64,000 bases of DNA from Ga0074130 sp035565355. GTDB lineage: Bacteria; Pseudomonadota; Gammaproteobacteria; Burkholderiales; Rhodocyclaceae. The stretch's first letter is position 1, and each line of letters begins with the position of its first letter. The position numbers and the translations under genes were made by a program. The notes beneath the pieces were generated by a model. That model saw only the letters and a list, made by a program, of their open reading frames with translations, searched no databases and was not told where the DNA came from. Positions 41,816 through 50,357 of the stretch are shown here, in pieces. Location of the stretch: assembly GCA_035565355.1 (NCBI GenBank), contig DATMSM010000029.1, positions 29,217-93,216 of the forward strand, read 5' to 3'.

Positions 41816-43666
41816 TTACTTTTCCTGGTAACGCAGGCCGACAAAGATGTTGGCGCCCGGCGTGCCGTAATCACGCGCCAGCTCATACTCGCGATCGAAG
41901 ATGTTGTTGGCGCGTGCGAACAAGGTCAGACCGGAACCCAGATTCTTTTCGACAAAGAGATTGGTCAGACTATACCCGCCCATGGCGTTCAGATTGGCGG
42001 CATCATCGAAGCGCCGCCCCACGGCCTGGAATTCGATACCAGACAGCCAGCCGAAGATATCGCGGCTGGCGCTAATCTTGAACTGCTCTTCGGCACGCCG
42101 TATCAACTGTTTGCCGGTAGTTGCATCCTTGGGTTCACTCAAATCGAGGCTTGCGTCGATACGCGTGCTTGCAACCGTGCCGCCATAGGCAAAAGTCCAC
42201 CCCTGCAGCTTTGCTTGGTTCACATTGCGAGCCTGAAGTGGCCTACCCGAAGTGACAATCATATTGGTGACGTCATTGTCGTAGTAGGTCGCACTCAACT
42301 GCTGCCCGGCCTTTTCCCAGATCAAGCCTACCTCGCGATTGCGTGCTTCTTCCGGCTTTAAATTGGGATTACCGGAGCTGGGGAAGTAGAGATCATTGAA
42401 GCTAGGTGCGCGGAAAGCCGTGCCATAAGCCAAACGACCGCGCAATTCGGGTAAAAATTGGTAGCCGTAAGCAGCCGTGCCGGTATTGTGTCGGCCAAAC
42501 TGGCTGTTATCGTCACTGCGGCCACTCAACTGGAAACGATGGCTTTCGATGCTGCCATTCCAGCCAATGATATAAGAACGGATAGTTCGTTCATCAACCC
42601 GATACACAGTCGTGCTGTCCACCTTCTGATTCAGCTCCTCAACTGCAAGCAGCCCCGTACCGAAGCCCAGCTTAACGTCGTTCTGCCACTGAAACTGGTT
42701 CTGCGAGGTGCGAAATATTGAGTTCGGGATACCGTTGCGCAGCGCTGTGGAATCATCAATTGCGCGGCCTACGCGTACAGTGCTGGTCCAGCGGTCAGTG
42801 AACTTGTTACGACTATAGGCCGAGTAGCTTATCTGATCCTGGTCGAGCACATGGTCAACTGCTGCCGGCCTAGGGTCGTACTGATTGGGACCGGTGCTGT
42901 ACAAAAGATTGACACCGAGCTCATGACCCGCAGCCGGACGTATGCTGAAACTGGCGCTGGCATTGTCGTTGCTGTAACCATCGTTGTCGGGGTTATAACC
43001 AGAAGCGCGCGGATTACGTAGAGAGGAAAATCCATTCGTCTTGTAGTGGCCCGCTTGCACGTTATACGAGATCATGTCGGTTCCGCCTTGCACACCAGCG
43101 TTTACCTCGTAAGTTCCATACGTCCCATAGCCGGCACTCGCATTAACGCGGGGCGCACCACTACCCTTGCGCGTGAAGATCTGGATTACGCCGCCGATGG
43201 CATCTGCGCCATACAAGGACGATGCCGGACCACGCAGTATTTCGATGCGCTCGATCTGGCTCAAGGGCAAGCGCGCAAAGTTTGCAGAAGCGGACGTTGC
43301 TGACCCGATGCGAACGCCATCGACCAGAACCACTGTCTGCTTCGACTCAGCACCACGGATAAAGACGCTGGTGTTGGTACCCGGCCCACCATTCGAGGTG
43401 AATTCGACAGCTGCTTGACGACCCAACAACTCGGCCAGGCTGGATTGTCCGGCTTGCTCGATCTGTTCGCGATCCAGCACGGTCACATCGCTCAGCTGCT
43501 GGTTGATCGGGGTTTCCTGGCGTGTCGAGGTCACGACGACAGGAGGAAGTTCGGAAGATGCGGTCTGGGCCAGAACGGGAAAAACGGCCGTCATGGCAAG
43601 CGCCAGCGTTGTGCTGGAGAAAGTGACCACTCGGGTCGTCGTGCGGATGGGGGTAGTTTTTTTCAT
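41816..43666 (-). CDS. btuB: TonB-dependent vitamin B12 receptor (BtuB)
   Basis: The protein is 616 aa, close to E. coli BtuB in length. The start MKKTTPIRTTTRVVTF has GGGAG about 6 nt upstream and is placed by frame. The signal peptide ends FPVLAQ. The plug has SSELPPVVVTSTRQETP (TonB-box region), DVTVLDREQIEQAG, VFIRGAESKQTVVLVDGVRI and IEILRGPASSLYGADAIGGVIQIFTRKG, all typical of BtuB. The barrel ends VGLRYQEK, with an ELARDYGTPGANIF segment. It heads btuB-btuC-btuD-cobO and is controlled by its own cobalamin riboswitch. Confidence 0.95.
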   Translation of the reverse strand: MKKTTPIRTTTRVVTFSSTTLALAMTAVFPVLAQTASSELPPVVVTSTRQETPINQQLSDVTVLDREQIEQAGQSSLAELLGRQAAVEFTSNGGPGTNTSVFIRGAESKQTVVLVDGVRIGSATSASANFARLPLSQIERIEILRGPASSLYGADAIGGVIQIFTRKGSGAPRVNASAGYGTYGTYEVNAGVQGGTDMISYNVQAGHYKTNGFSSLRNPRASGYNPDNDGYSNDNASASFSIRPAAGHELGVNLLYSTGPNQYDPRPAAVDHVLDQDQISYSAYSRNKFTDRWTSTVRVGRAIDDSTALRNGIPNSIFRTSQNQFQWQNDVKLGFGTGLLAVEELNQKVDSTTVYRVDERTIRSYIIGWNGSIESHRFQLSGRSDDNSQFGRHNTGTAAYGYQFLPELRGRLAYGTAFRAPSFNDLYFPSSGNPNLKPEEARNREVGLIWEKAGQQLSATYYDNDVTNMIVTSGRPLQARNVNQAKLQGWTFAYGGTVASTRIDASLDLSEPKDATTGKQLIRRAEEQFKISASRDIFGWLSGIEFQAVGRRFDDAANLNAMGGYSLTNLFVEKNLGSGLTLFARANNIFDREYELARDYGTPGANIFVGLRYQEK

Positions 43667-43863
43667 GGTTGCTCCCTGCGTCCGGCAAGCGTCCCCGCAA
43701 GCCGGCATTTCACTCTGGAAACGCACAGGGATAGGCGATGCACGACCATGAGCAAGACGCAGGCCGGCTATCGGCCGGCGCACCCCGCGCGGTTCCGCTC
43801 CTGCGAGGACTTGCGGAGCCGTCGCGCACGGATGGAGCACGGCAGGCTATTCAGGTCTTCGCG

Positions 43864-44050
43864 GGTTCGTGGCCGGTCTCCGGGCTTGCAGGGCTTGGTG
43901 CGCCGCCTTCCCGGAATGAACCAGTGGCCTGATGGCGAACCCACACCTGCTTACCGTTGCGGGGGCAGCGCCGGAATTTCCCGAAGGAGCACCGGCTTCC
44001 CGTTTCACCCGCCCTGTCGAATATTGATGTCAAGGCAGGCACCGCGAACC
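43864..44050 (-). promoter_or_regulatory. Cobalamin riboswitch (upstream of btuB)
   Basis: The minus strand shows P1 strand GGTTCG (44050-44045), GGGTGAAACGGGAAGCC, GCTGCCCCCGCAACGGTAAG (about 43968-43949), the B12-box AGGCCACTGG, GGGAAGGCGGCGC, and AAGCCCGGAGACCGGCC followed by CGAACC closing P1 at 43864. A leader of about 200 nt then reaches the btuB ATG and contains strong hairpins (GCCGGCC-GATA-GCCGGCC region and CCGGC...GCCGG beside the ribosome site) without a U-tract. Confidence 0.96.
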
Positions 44051-44087
44051 TGTCCGCCGCCCCATCAGGGCTGCGCGGACGGGCGCA

Positions 44088-44093
44088 TTATAC
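44088..44093 (-). promoter_or_regulatory. Candidate -10 box of the btuB riboswitch transcript
   Basis: A perfect TATAAT on the minus strand lies 38 nt upstream of the riboswitch P1 stem. No good -35 hexamer is found at 16-18 nt, so an activator or weak -35 is possible. The neighbouring bases form a short palindrome (GGCG-TATAAT-GCGCC). Confidence 0.45.
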
Positions 44094-44190
44094 GCCGCGT
44101 ACCGGCTTCCCTACAGTCAGTGCCAATCAACCTTCAGAGTGGGCGCTTATCTCTTGACCGAAAAAGGCTTTTACATGACACTTGGCCCCG

Positions 44191-44385
44191 ATGACTACCC
44201 CACTGGACTCCCTCGAAAACAAGATCGACAGCGTGCTGGCCCTGTGCGAGCGGCTGCGCGACGAGAATCGTGCCTTGCGCACGCAGCTCTCCGCCCTTGA
44301 GGGCGTGAACCAGACCTTGACCCAGACCATAGATACATCGCGTGCCCGGCTTGAGGCATTGATGGAAAGACTGCCTGAAGAATGA
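44191..44385 (+). CDS. Small coiled-coil protein (TIGR02449/ZapB-like)
   Basis: The protein is 64 aa from ATG 44191; a TTG nine bases earlier is less likely. Almost the whole sequence is a coiled coil with heptads (LENKIDSVLALCERLRDENRALRTQLSALEGVNQTL). It overlaps zapA by 4 nt. Small coiled-coil genes of this type precede zapA in many proteobacteria and are thought to act with FtsZ-ring proteins; that function is inferred from context. Confidence 0.82.
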   Translation: MTTPLDSLENKIDSVLALCERLRDENRALRTQLSALEGVNQTLTQTIDTSRARLEALMERLPEE

Positions 44386-44717
44386 GCACCACCACCCTGG
44401 AAATCCAGTTGCACGGCAAGGAGTACAAGGTTGCCTGTCCTCCCGGCGAGCAGCAGGCGCTGCAGGATGCGGCCGACTTTCTCAATGCGCGCCTGCAGGA
44501 GGTTGCCGCCAAGGGCAAGTTCAGCGGCGAACGCCTGGTCGCCATGGTGGCCCTGAATCTGGCGCACGAGCTGCTGAGCCAGGATGGCGATAGCCGGAGC
44601 GCATCGACAGCGTCGGCTGACGCACTTGATTCCGATGAGTTTGCGCGTAGAATCGAAGCCATCGAGACGCGCATCGATGCCGCACTGGCCGTCAGCAAAG
44701 ACCTCAGCGGCGCATAG
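44382..44717 (+). CDS. zapA: Cell division protein ZapA
   Basis: The protein is 111 aa. ZapA binds and bundles FtsZ filaments at the division site. The N-terminal beta region (LEIQLHGKEYKVACPPGEQQALQDAADFLNARLQEV) and central helix (SGERLVAMVALNLAHELL) match the family; the C-terminal half is a coiled coil. The position just before 6S RNA is conserved in proteobacteria. Confidence 0.94.
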   Translation: MSTTTLEIQLHGKEYKVACPPGEQQALQDAADFLNARLQEVAAKGKFSGERLVAMVALNLAHELLSQDGDSRSASTASADALDSDEFARRIEAIETRIDAALAVSKDLSGA

Positions 44718-44749
44718 AACAGTTCGGCTTCCCTGCGCATCTCCACCAG

Positions 44750-44929
44750 TTTCCCCTGCGGTGTTCGCCAAGGCCATATATTCCTTGAGCCAATACGCAT
44801 GGCGTCCGGTTGCCGACCTTTAAAGCTGCTGTTGTGAGCACTCCTTAGTCGAGTGCACCTGATGCGGCCGGAAGGCAACCACTCTGAACTTCAGGTTCAG
44901 GATGCCGGCCTAAGCGGCACAGGCGGGGG
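44750..44929 (+). ncRNA. ssrS: 6S RNA
   Basis: This is a stretch of about 180 nt directly after zapA with no plausible ORF. Its 5' end TTTCCCCTGCGGTGTTCGCCAAGG resembles the 5' end of 6S RNA, and its 3' end GGCACAGGCGGGGGA can pair with it to close the rod-like hairpin. 6S RNA mimics an open promoter and sequesters sigma-70 RNA polymerase in stationary phase. The ends are estimated to within about 10 nt. Length and the zapA neighbour support the call. Confidence 0.85.
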
Positions 44930-44960
44930 ATCCCAACGCAGCAATGGCAGTGAAGCAATC

Positions 44961-45007
44961 AATCGCGGAGCTCATGAATTATCATGGCCTCCGCGATTTT
45001 GTTTTTG
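44961..45007 (+). terminator. Intrinsic terminator downstream of 6S RNA
   Basis: The perfect 10 bp stem AATCGCGGAG / CTCCGCGATT has an 18 nt loop that itself contains ATGA/TCAT pairing. It is followed by TTTTGTTTTTG. It ends the 6S RNA precursor 15 nt before the EVE gene start. Confidence 0.88.
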
Positions 45008-45022
45008 TACGGAGTTATGCAG

Positions 45023-45493
45023 ATGCGTTACTGGCTGATGAAGTCCGAGCCCTCCGTCGTCGGCATCGACGACGTGCTGAAGATGCCGAACCAGACCGTG
45101 GACTGGTGGGGCGTGCGCAACTATCAGGCGCGCAACTTCATGCGCGACCAGATGAGCGTGGGCGACGGTGTGTTCTTCTATCACTCGTCCTGCCCCGAGC
45201 CCGGCATCGCCGGTATCGCCCGCGTGGCGAAGAAGGCCTATCCGGACCGGCTGCAATTCGACCCCGAGAGCGAGTACTATGACCCCAAGTCCACGCCGGA
45301 AAACCCGCGCTGGATGAACGTGGATGTGCAGATCGTCAAGAAGACGCGCCTGGTGCATCTCGACGAGTTGCGCGCCCATTCTCAGCTGGCGAACATGCGC
45401 ACCTTGCAGAAGGGCAACCGGCTCTCGATCACACCGGTCGATCCGGCCGAATGGAAGTTCATCTGCACGCAACTGCTGGGCGAGAAGGCCTGA
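45023..45493 (+). CDS. EVE-domain protein
   Basis: The protein is 156 aa. ATG 45023 (MRYWLMKSEPS) is chosen because GGAG lies 8 nt upstream; earlier in-frame starts would be inside the terminator. It consists of one EVE domain (PUA-like fold): YWLMKSEPSVVGIDDV, VDWWGVRNYQARNFMRDQMSVGDGVFFYHSSC, GIAGIARVAKKAYPD, and WMNVDVQIVKKTRLVHLDELR. EVE domains are thought to recognise modified bases in DNA or RNA. Specificity here is unknown. Confidence 0.93.
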   Translation: MRYWLMKSEPSVVGIDDVLKMPNQTVDWWGVRNYQARNFMRDQMSVGDGVFFYHSSCPEPGIAGIARVAKKAYPDRLQFDPESEYYDPKSTPENPRWMNVDVQIVKKTRLVHLDELRAHSQLANMRTLQKGNRLSITPVDPAEWKFICTQLLGEKA

Positions 45494-45722
45494 GCAAAGT
45501 TGATGCTGGCTCGCGCCCGCTGGCCTCAAGTGCATGTAAGCGGCAGCCTACATGCAGAATAAGTAAAGCGCCTTAAAATTAGCGGGAATTTTTCCCCCGC
45601 ATTGCAGTCCATCCTGTGCGCCCTGCCGGTGCCGTTACCGCCGGCGCAGCACGCAATGCTGCACACAAGAAAACTCTGCGGGCCGAATCGGCTCGCATGG
45701 AATAAGGAAACAGGGAGACTTC

Positions 45723-46907
45723 ATGCTGCAACCGATCTGGGGTGATCTGGTAATTCCGTTCACGCTGCTGCTTGGCTGGCTTCTCGGCGAGCTCGGCCAG
45801 CGCTGGCTGTCCATTCCGCGCATCAGCAGCTACGGCATTGTCGGCATCGCCATCGCCGTCATCATGAACATCAGCAAGACGCTGTTCCAGGTCGAAGATC
45901 TGTGGAGCCTGACGCTGCTCGCGCAGATCGCCTTCGGACTGCTGCTGTTCGAGCTTGGCTATCGCGTCAATCTCGCGTGGCTGCGCCACAACCCGTGGCT
46001 GACGCTGAATGCGCTGGTCGAATCGGCGGCCACCTTTGTCGCGATCTTCTGCGTGGCCCAGTTTTTTGATCTGGCGCCGGTGCCGGCGCTGCTGCTGGCC
46101 TCGCTCGCCACCGCCACTTCGCCGCTCACCATCCTGCCCGTCATCAACGAAATGAAGAGTGGCGGCCAGGTGACGGAACGTTCGCTGCACCTGTCGGCGA
46201 TCAGCTGCGTGTTCGCCATCGTCGCCTTCAACACGGTCGTCGGCTACTGGGTGCTCGCCAACGCCGGCGACACTTTCCACGCGATATGGAACAGCCTCAT
46301 CGTGCTGTTCGTGTCCGCCGGTCTCGGTGTGCTCTTCGGCGTGATCCTGCCGCGCCTGCTGGACCTGGCCGACACCAACGAGCGCCAGAGCACGGTTGCC
46401 TTCGCGCTCGCTGTCGCCGGCCTGATCCTGGTCACGCACTCGCTGCACTTCTCGCCGGTGCTGGCCACCCTGGTGTTCGGTTTGATGGCGCGCCATCACC
46501 GAAATGTGCGGCATCAGACCCAACCGAATTTCGGCATGCTCGGCGACGTCCTCATCATCGTCCTGTTCGCCCATATCGGCAGCCGCCTGCAGCTCGGTTC
46601 GCTGCTCGACGGCGCCCTGCTCGCCGGCGCGGTGATCCTGGTGCGCTATCTGGTGAAGAGTGCCGCCATTCTCGGCTTTGCGCACCTCAGCGGCCTGTCG
46701 TTGAAGAAAGGCCTGCTCACCGGCCTGGCCTTGATGCCGACCGCCAGCTTCGGCATCCTGCTGCTCGAGCTGGCTGCCCAACGCGGCCTGACCTTCAACG
46801 AGACCATGTCCGCCCTGTGCGGCCTGCTGCTGCTGGTCGATCTGGTCAGTCCCATCGTCCTGCGCCGCATCCTCGTGCTGGCGGGCGAAGCTCCCAAGGT
46901 GAATTGA
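45723..46907 (+). CDS. Kef-type (CPA2) cation:proton antiporter, membrane domain only
   Basis: The protein is 394 aa with about 12 membrane helices (Na_H_Exchanger fold). Segments include ISSYGIVGIAIAVIMN, LAQIAFGLLLFELGYRVNLAWLRHNPWL, ATATSPLTILPVINEMKSGGQVTERSL and GLLTGLALMPTASFGILLLELAAQRGL. It lacks the C-terminal RCK/TrkA-N domain of KefB/KefC. It is first in a tight operon with a YbdK-type ligase (1 nt gap) and a PuuD-like amidohydrolase. The 229 nt upstream hold only an inverted repeat tgcatgta/tacatgca (45531-45556). Confidence 0.88.
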   Translation: MLQPIWGDLVIPFTLLLGWLLGELGQRWLSIPRISSYGIVGIAIAVIMNISKTLFQVEDLWSLTLLAQIAFGLLLFELGYRVNLAWLRHNPWLTLNALVESAATFVAIFCVAQFFDLAPVPALLLASLATATSPLTILPVINEMKSGGQVTERSLHLSAISCVFAIVAFNTVVGYWVLANAGDTFHAIWNSLIVLFVSAGLGVLFGVILPRLLDLADTNERQSTVAFALAVAGLILVTHSLHFSPVLATLVFGLMARHHRNVRHQTQPNFGMLGDVLIIVLFAHIGSRLQLGSLLDGALLAGAVILVRYLVKSAAILGFAHLSGLSLKKGLLTGLALMPTASFGILLLELAAQRGLTFNETMSALCGLLLLVDLVSPIVLRRILVLAGEAPKVN

Positions 46908-46908
46908 T

Positions 46909-48030
46909 ATGCCCCTGCAACCCTTCAGCAGCTCACAATCGCTGAGCATGGGCGTGGAGCTCGAACTCCAGCTCGTCGATCCAACCAGCCTCGATCTGAC
47001 CGGCGCCGCCAGCGATCTGCTGCACCTGCTCGAACGCAAGCCCTTCCCCGGTGACGTCAAGCCGGAGATGACCGAGAGCATGATCGAGATTTCCACCGAT
47101 GTGAAAACCGATTACGACAGCCTGCTGGCTCAGTTGCGCGAAATGCGTGACGCCCTGGTGGCGGCCGGCGACAAGCTCAATGTGCGCCTCGCCGGCGGTG
47201 GCACGCATGCCTTCCAGCACTGGTCCGAGCAGGCCATCGTCAAGAAGCAGCGCTACCAGCAGCTGTCGGACCTGTACGGCTATCTCGCCAAGCAGTTCAC
47301 CGTCTTCGGCCAGCATGTACACATCGGCTGCGAATCGGCCAACAGCGCCCTCTTCCTGCTGCACTCCTTGAATCGCTACCTGCCCCACTTCATTGCGCTG
47401 TCGGCCTCCTCGCCGTACTTCCAGGGCGAGGACACGCTGTTCGACTCGGCACGTCTCAATTCAGTGTTCGCCTTTCCGCTCAGCGGCCGTGCACCCTTCG
47501 TCCTAGACTGGGAAATGTTCGAGAGCGGCTACTTCCGCAAGATGGAAGCGACCGGCGTGGTCAGCAGCATGAAGGATTTCTACTGGGATATCCGCCCCAA
47601 GCCCGAGTTCGGCACCATCGAGCTGCGCGTCTGCGACACGCCGCTGACGGTGGAGCGCGCCGCCGCGCTGGCCTGCTATCTGCAGGCCCTGTGCAGCTAT
47701 CTACTGACCTGCTCCGAGCCGGCGCCGTCCGAGGACGATTATCTCGTCTACAACTTCAACCGCTTCCAGGCCTGCCGCTTCGGCCTCGACGGCATCATCG
47801 TCGATCCGCGCAACAACAAGAACATTCCGCTGCGCGAGGACATTCTGCAGACCCTGGACAAGGTACAGCTGCACGCCGGCCGCCTGGGCTGCCGCGCCGC
47901 ACTGGACGAGGTACGCCGCATCCTGGTGGAAGGCAACCATGCCACCTATCTGCGCCACCAGTTTGCTGAATGCCGCAACGTCAAGGGCGTCGTTGATGCT
48001 GCCGTCGACGCCTTTCGCGGTCAGCCATAA
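46909..48030 (+). CDS. ybdK: YbdK-type carboxylate-amine ligase (GCS2 family)
   Basis: The protein is 373 aa. The family is related to glutamate-cysteine ligase and shows weak gamma-glutamylcysteine synthetase activity in E. coli. Typical blocks are MGVELELQLVDP, DVKPEMTESMIEISTDV, LAGGGTHAFQHWSEQ, FGQHVHIGCESA and GTIELRVCDTPLTVERAAALA. It lies 1 nt after the antiporter gene. The amine partner is unknown. Confidence 0.92.
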   Translation: MPLQPFSSSQSLSMGVELELQLVDPTSLDLTGAASDLLHLLERKPFPGDVKPEMTESMIEISTDVKTDYDSLLAQLREMRDALVAAGDKLNVRLAGGGTHAFQHWSEQAIVKKQRYQQLSDLYGYLAKQFTVFGQHVHIGCESANSALFLLHSLNRYLPHFIALSASSPYFQGEDTLFDSARLNSVFAFPLSGRAPFVLDWEMFESGYFRKMEATGVVSSMKDFYWDIRPKPEFGTIELRVCDTPLTVERAAALACYLQALCSYLLTCSEPAPSEDDYLVYNFNRFQACRFGLDGIIVDPRNNKNIPLREDILQTLDKVQLHAGRLGCRAALDEVRRILVEGNHATYLRHQFAECRNVKGVVDAAVDAFRGQP

Positions 48031-48044
48031 ACAGGAGTCGAACC

Positions 48045-48830
48045 ATGATCGGACGCCGCCGCAAGCCACTCAAGATCGCCCTCTCCGCACGCATCTTCCA
48101 CCCGGAGCCGGATGCGCGGGGCATCAAGACCAAGACGCTACAGGTGCTGGAGCAATCCGTGGCGCAATGGGTCATGTCGCGCGACGTGATGCTGATGATG
48201 GTGCCTTCGGCCGTGCGCGACGGCGAACTGATGCGCAGCAATATCCGCCTGCGCGACTACGCCGATTTTCTCGATGGTCTGATCCTGCAAGGCGGCTCGG
48301 ACGTCTGCCCGCAGGCTTATGGCGAACAGGCGATCCAGCCCGCCTGGATGGGCGACTCGGTGCGCGATGCCTACGAGCTTGAGTTGCTGCACGAGTTCAT
48401 CGAGGCGCGGAAACCCGTGCTCGGTATCTGCCGCGGCATGCAGCTGATGAATGTTGCCCTGGGCGGCTCGCTCTATCAGGATCTGCCAACGCAGCGTGGC
48501 GGCGATCTGCTGCACGAGACCGGTGACTACGACCGCCACTCGCATGCGGTCACTTTTGCCGAGGATGGCGAATTCAGGAAATGGTTTGGCGGCATCGAAG
48601 GCGGCCTGGTGAGCTCCATCCACCATCAGGCGGTCAATCGCCTCGGCAAGGACCTGCGCGTGGAGGCCACCAGCGCCGACGGCTTGGTCGAAGCGATCAA
48701 GGGTACCGGCCGCAGCTTTCTCTGCGGCGTGCAATGGCACCCTGAATTTCATTACCAGGCGGGCACCGAGCTGCTGGATTGCGCCCCCCTGCTGAGCGCC
48801 TTCCTCGACGCGGCGGAACGCGCGCGCTAA
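48045..48830 (+). CDS. Gamma-glutamyl-gamma-aminobutyrate hydrolase-like class I amidotransferase (PuuD family)
   Basis: The protein is 261 aa. Family members hydrolyse gamma-glutamyl amides. The catalytic triad is visible: Cys in VLGICRGMQLMNVALGGSLYQDL, and His/Glu in GVQWHPEF. LILQGGSDVCPQAYGE is the other conserved loop. Co-occurrence with a YbdK ligase suggests synthesis and breakdown of a gamma-glutamyl compound. No puuA/puuB genes are present. It overlaps the convergent ligase gene by 4 nt. Confidence 0.88.
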   Translation: MIGRRRKPLKIALSARIFHPEPDARGIKTKTLQVLEQSVAQWVMSRDVMLMMVPSAVRDGELMRSNIRLRDYADFLDGLILQGGSDVCPQAYGEQAIQPAWMGDSVRDAYELELLHEFIEARKPVLGICRGMQLMNVALGGSLYQDLPTQRGGDLLHETGDYDRHSHAVTFAEDGEFRKWFGGIEGGLVSSIHHQAVNRLGKDLRVEATSADGLVEAIKGTGRSFLCGVQWHPEFHYQAGTELLDCAPLLSAFLDAAERAR

Positions 48831-50353
48831 GGCTTTGCGGTAGAAGAACGCTCGCTGTAGATCTGCCGCAGTACGTTCTTCTGCACCTTGCCCATGGCAT
48901 TGCGCGGCAGGTCGGCAACAAGGAAGGCCTGCTTAGGCACCTTGAAGCCGGCCAGCCTATCGCGCACCGCTGCGATCAGGCTGGCCTCATTCAGATCCGC
49001 GCCAGGACATGTCACCACGACCGCAGTCACCGCCTCACCGAGGTCCGCGTGCGGCAGGCCGATCACGGCGGACTCAGCCACACCCGGCAGCGCATCGATC
49101 ACGTCCTCGATCTCCTTGGGATAGACATTCAGGCCGCCGCTGATGATGAGATCACGCGCACGACCGCTGATGAACAAATAGCCGTCCCGGTCCAGATGAC
49201 CGATATCGCCGGTGCGGAAATAGCCGTCGGCGGTAAATTCCTCGGCGGTCTTTTCGGGCATGCGCCAGTAGCCCGAAAACACGTTTGCACCGCGCACCTG
49301 GATCTGCCCGCGCACCTCCGGATCGCACGGCTGGCCGGCCTCATCCACGACACGCACGCTGACCCCGGCTAAGGCCGGGCCCACGCTGCCGCAACGCCGG
49401 TCGCCGGCATAGGGGTTGGAAGTGAACATGCCGCCCTCGGTCATACCGTAGCGTTCGAGGATGCGCTGGCCGGTGCGCTGGGCAAAGGCGGTGAAGGTCT
49501 CGGCCAGCAGCGGTGCCGAACCGGAGACGAAGAGACGCACGCCACGCGCACACTTGCGCGTGAAGGTGGATTCGGCGAGCAGGCGCGTGTAGTAGGTCGG
49601 CACGCCCATGAACAGCGTCGCCTGCGGCAGCAGCGCAATCGCCCGCGCTGTATCGAAACGCGGCTCGAACAGCATGGAGCTGCCGGACAGCAGAGTGCAG
49701 TGGCAGGCGACGAAAAGACCGTGAATATGAAAGATGGGCAGCATGTGCAGCAATACGTCGTCAGCCGTGAAGCGCCATTCACGACACAGCGCCTCGGCAT
49801 TGCTGAACAGATTCCGGTGCGACAGCATGGCGCCCTTGGAACGCCCGGTCGTGCCCGAAGTGTAGAGAATGGCCGCCAGGTCATCGGGCTGGCGCCGCAC
49901 CGTTTCGAAGACGTCGCTATGCGCAGCCGCCAGATCGATCAGCGAGCCGTGCCCAGTTTCGTCGAGCACCAACGTGTGCGCCACTCCGGACTGTGCCGCC
50001 AGGAGCAAAGCCGCTTCGTAGAACTGTGGGCGGCAGACGAAGAGGCCGGGCTGCGCATCATTCAGAAAATACTCGACCTCCGCCTGCTGATAAGCCGGGT
50101 TCAGCGGCAGAAAGACCATGCCCGCGCGCAGGCTGGCGAGATACAGCATCAAGGCCTCGGGCGACTTGTCCACCTGCGCGGCCACGCGATCGCCTGGCTG
50201 CAGGCCCAGCGCGGTCAATAGGTTCGCCAGTTTGGCCGAGGCGCGTTCGACATCGTCGTAAGTCCAGGCGCGACCATCGGCCAGCATCAGGCAGGCCTGA
50301 TCAAGACGTGAAGCAAAGCGAGCGGCGAAAGCCGCGTAGAGATTGTGGTTCAT
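48827..50353 (-). CDS. Malonyl-CoA synthetase-like acyl-CoA ligase
   Basis: The protein is 508 aa from ATG 50353 (MNHNLYAAFAARF). It is an ANL-superfamily adenylating enzyme: ILYTSGTTGRSKGAMLSHRNL (P-loop), VSGSAPLLAETF, ERYGMTEGGM, YFRTGDIGHLDRDGYLFISGRARDLIISGGLNVYPKEIE and a C-terminal catalytic Lys in LPRNAMGKVQKN. The last block and length are close to MatB malonate-CoA ligases. The substrate remains inferred; no malonate decarboxylase or transporter is adjacent. Confidence 0.85.
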   Translation of the reverse strand: MNHNLYAAFAARFASRLDQACLMLADGRAWTYDDVERASAKLANLLTALGLQPGDRVAAQVDKSPEALMLYLASLRAGMVFLPLNPAYQQAEVEYFLNDAQPGLFVCRPQFYEAALLLAAQSGVAHTLVLDETGHGSLIDLAAAHSDVFETVRRQPDDLAAILYTSGTTGRSKGAMLSHRNLFSNAEALCREWRFTADDVLLHMLPIFHIHGLFVACHCTLLSGSSMLFEPRFDTARAIALLPQATLFMGVPTYYTRLLAESTFTRKCARGVRLFVSGSAPLLAETFTAFAQRTGQRILERYGMTEGGMFTSNPYAGDRRCGSVGPALAGVSVRVVDEAGQPCDPEVRGQIQVRGANVFSGYWRMPEKTAEEFTADGYFRTGDIGHLDRDGYLFISGRARDLIISGGLNVYPKEIEDVIDALPGVAESAVIGLPHADLGEAVTAVVVTCPGADLNEASLIAAVRDRLAGFKVPKQAFLVADLPRNAMGKVQKNVLRQIYSERSSTAKP

Positions 50354-50357
50354 GCAA

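Noticed and set aside
43667..44190. Short ORFs on both strands in the gap between btuB and the ZapB-like gene
   Set aside because: They overlap the cobalamin riboswitch and its leader; the conserved RNA elements explain the sequence better.
45531..45556. Inverted repeat tgcatgta/tacatgca as a terminator for the EVE gene
   Set aside because: The stem is perfect but AT-rich and short with no T-run after it, so it is noted only as a possible operator or weak hairpin.
45579..47096. 505-codon minus-strand frame rich in Gln, Arg and His
   Set aside because: It is antisense to the antiporter and YbdK genes and is low-complexity in composition, as expected for an opposite-frame artefact.
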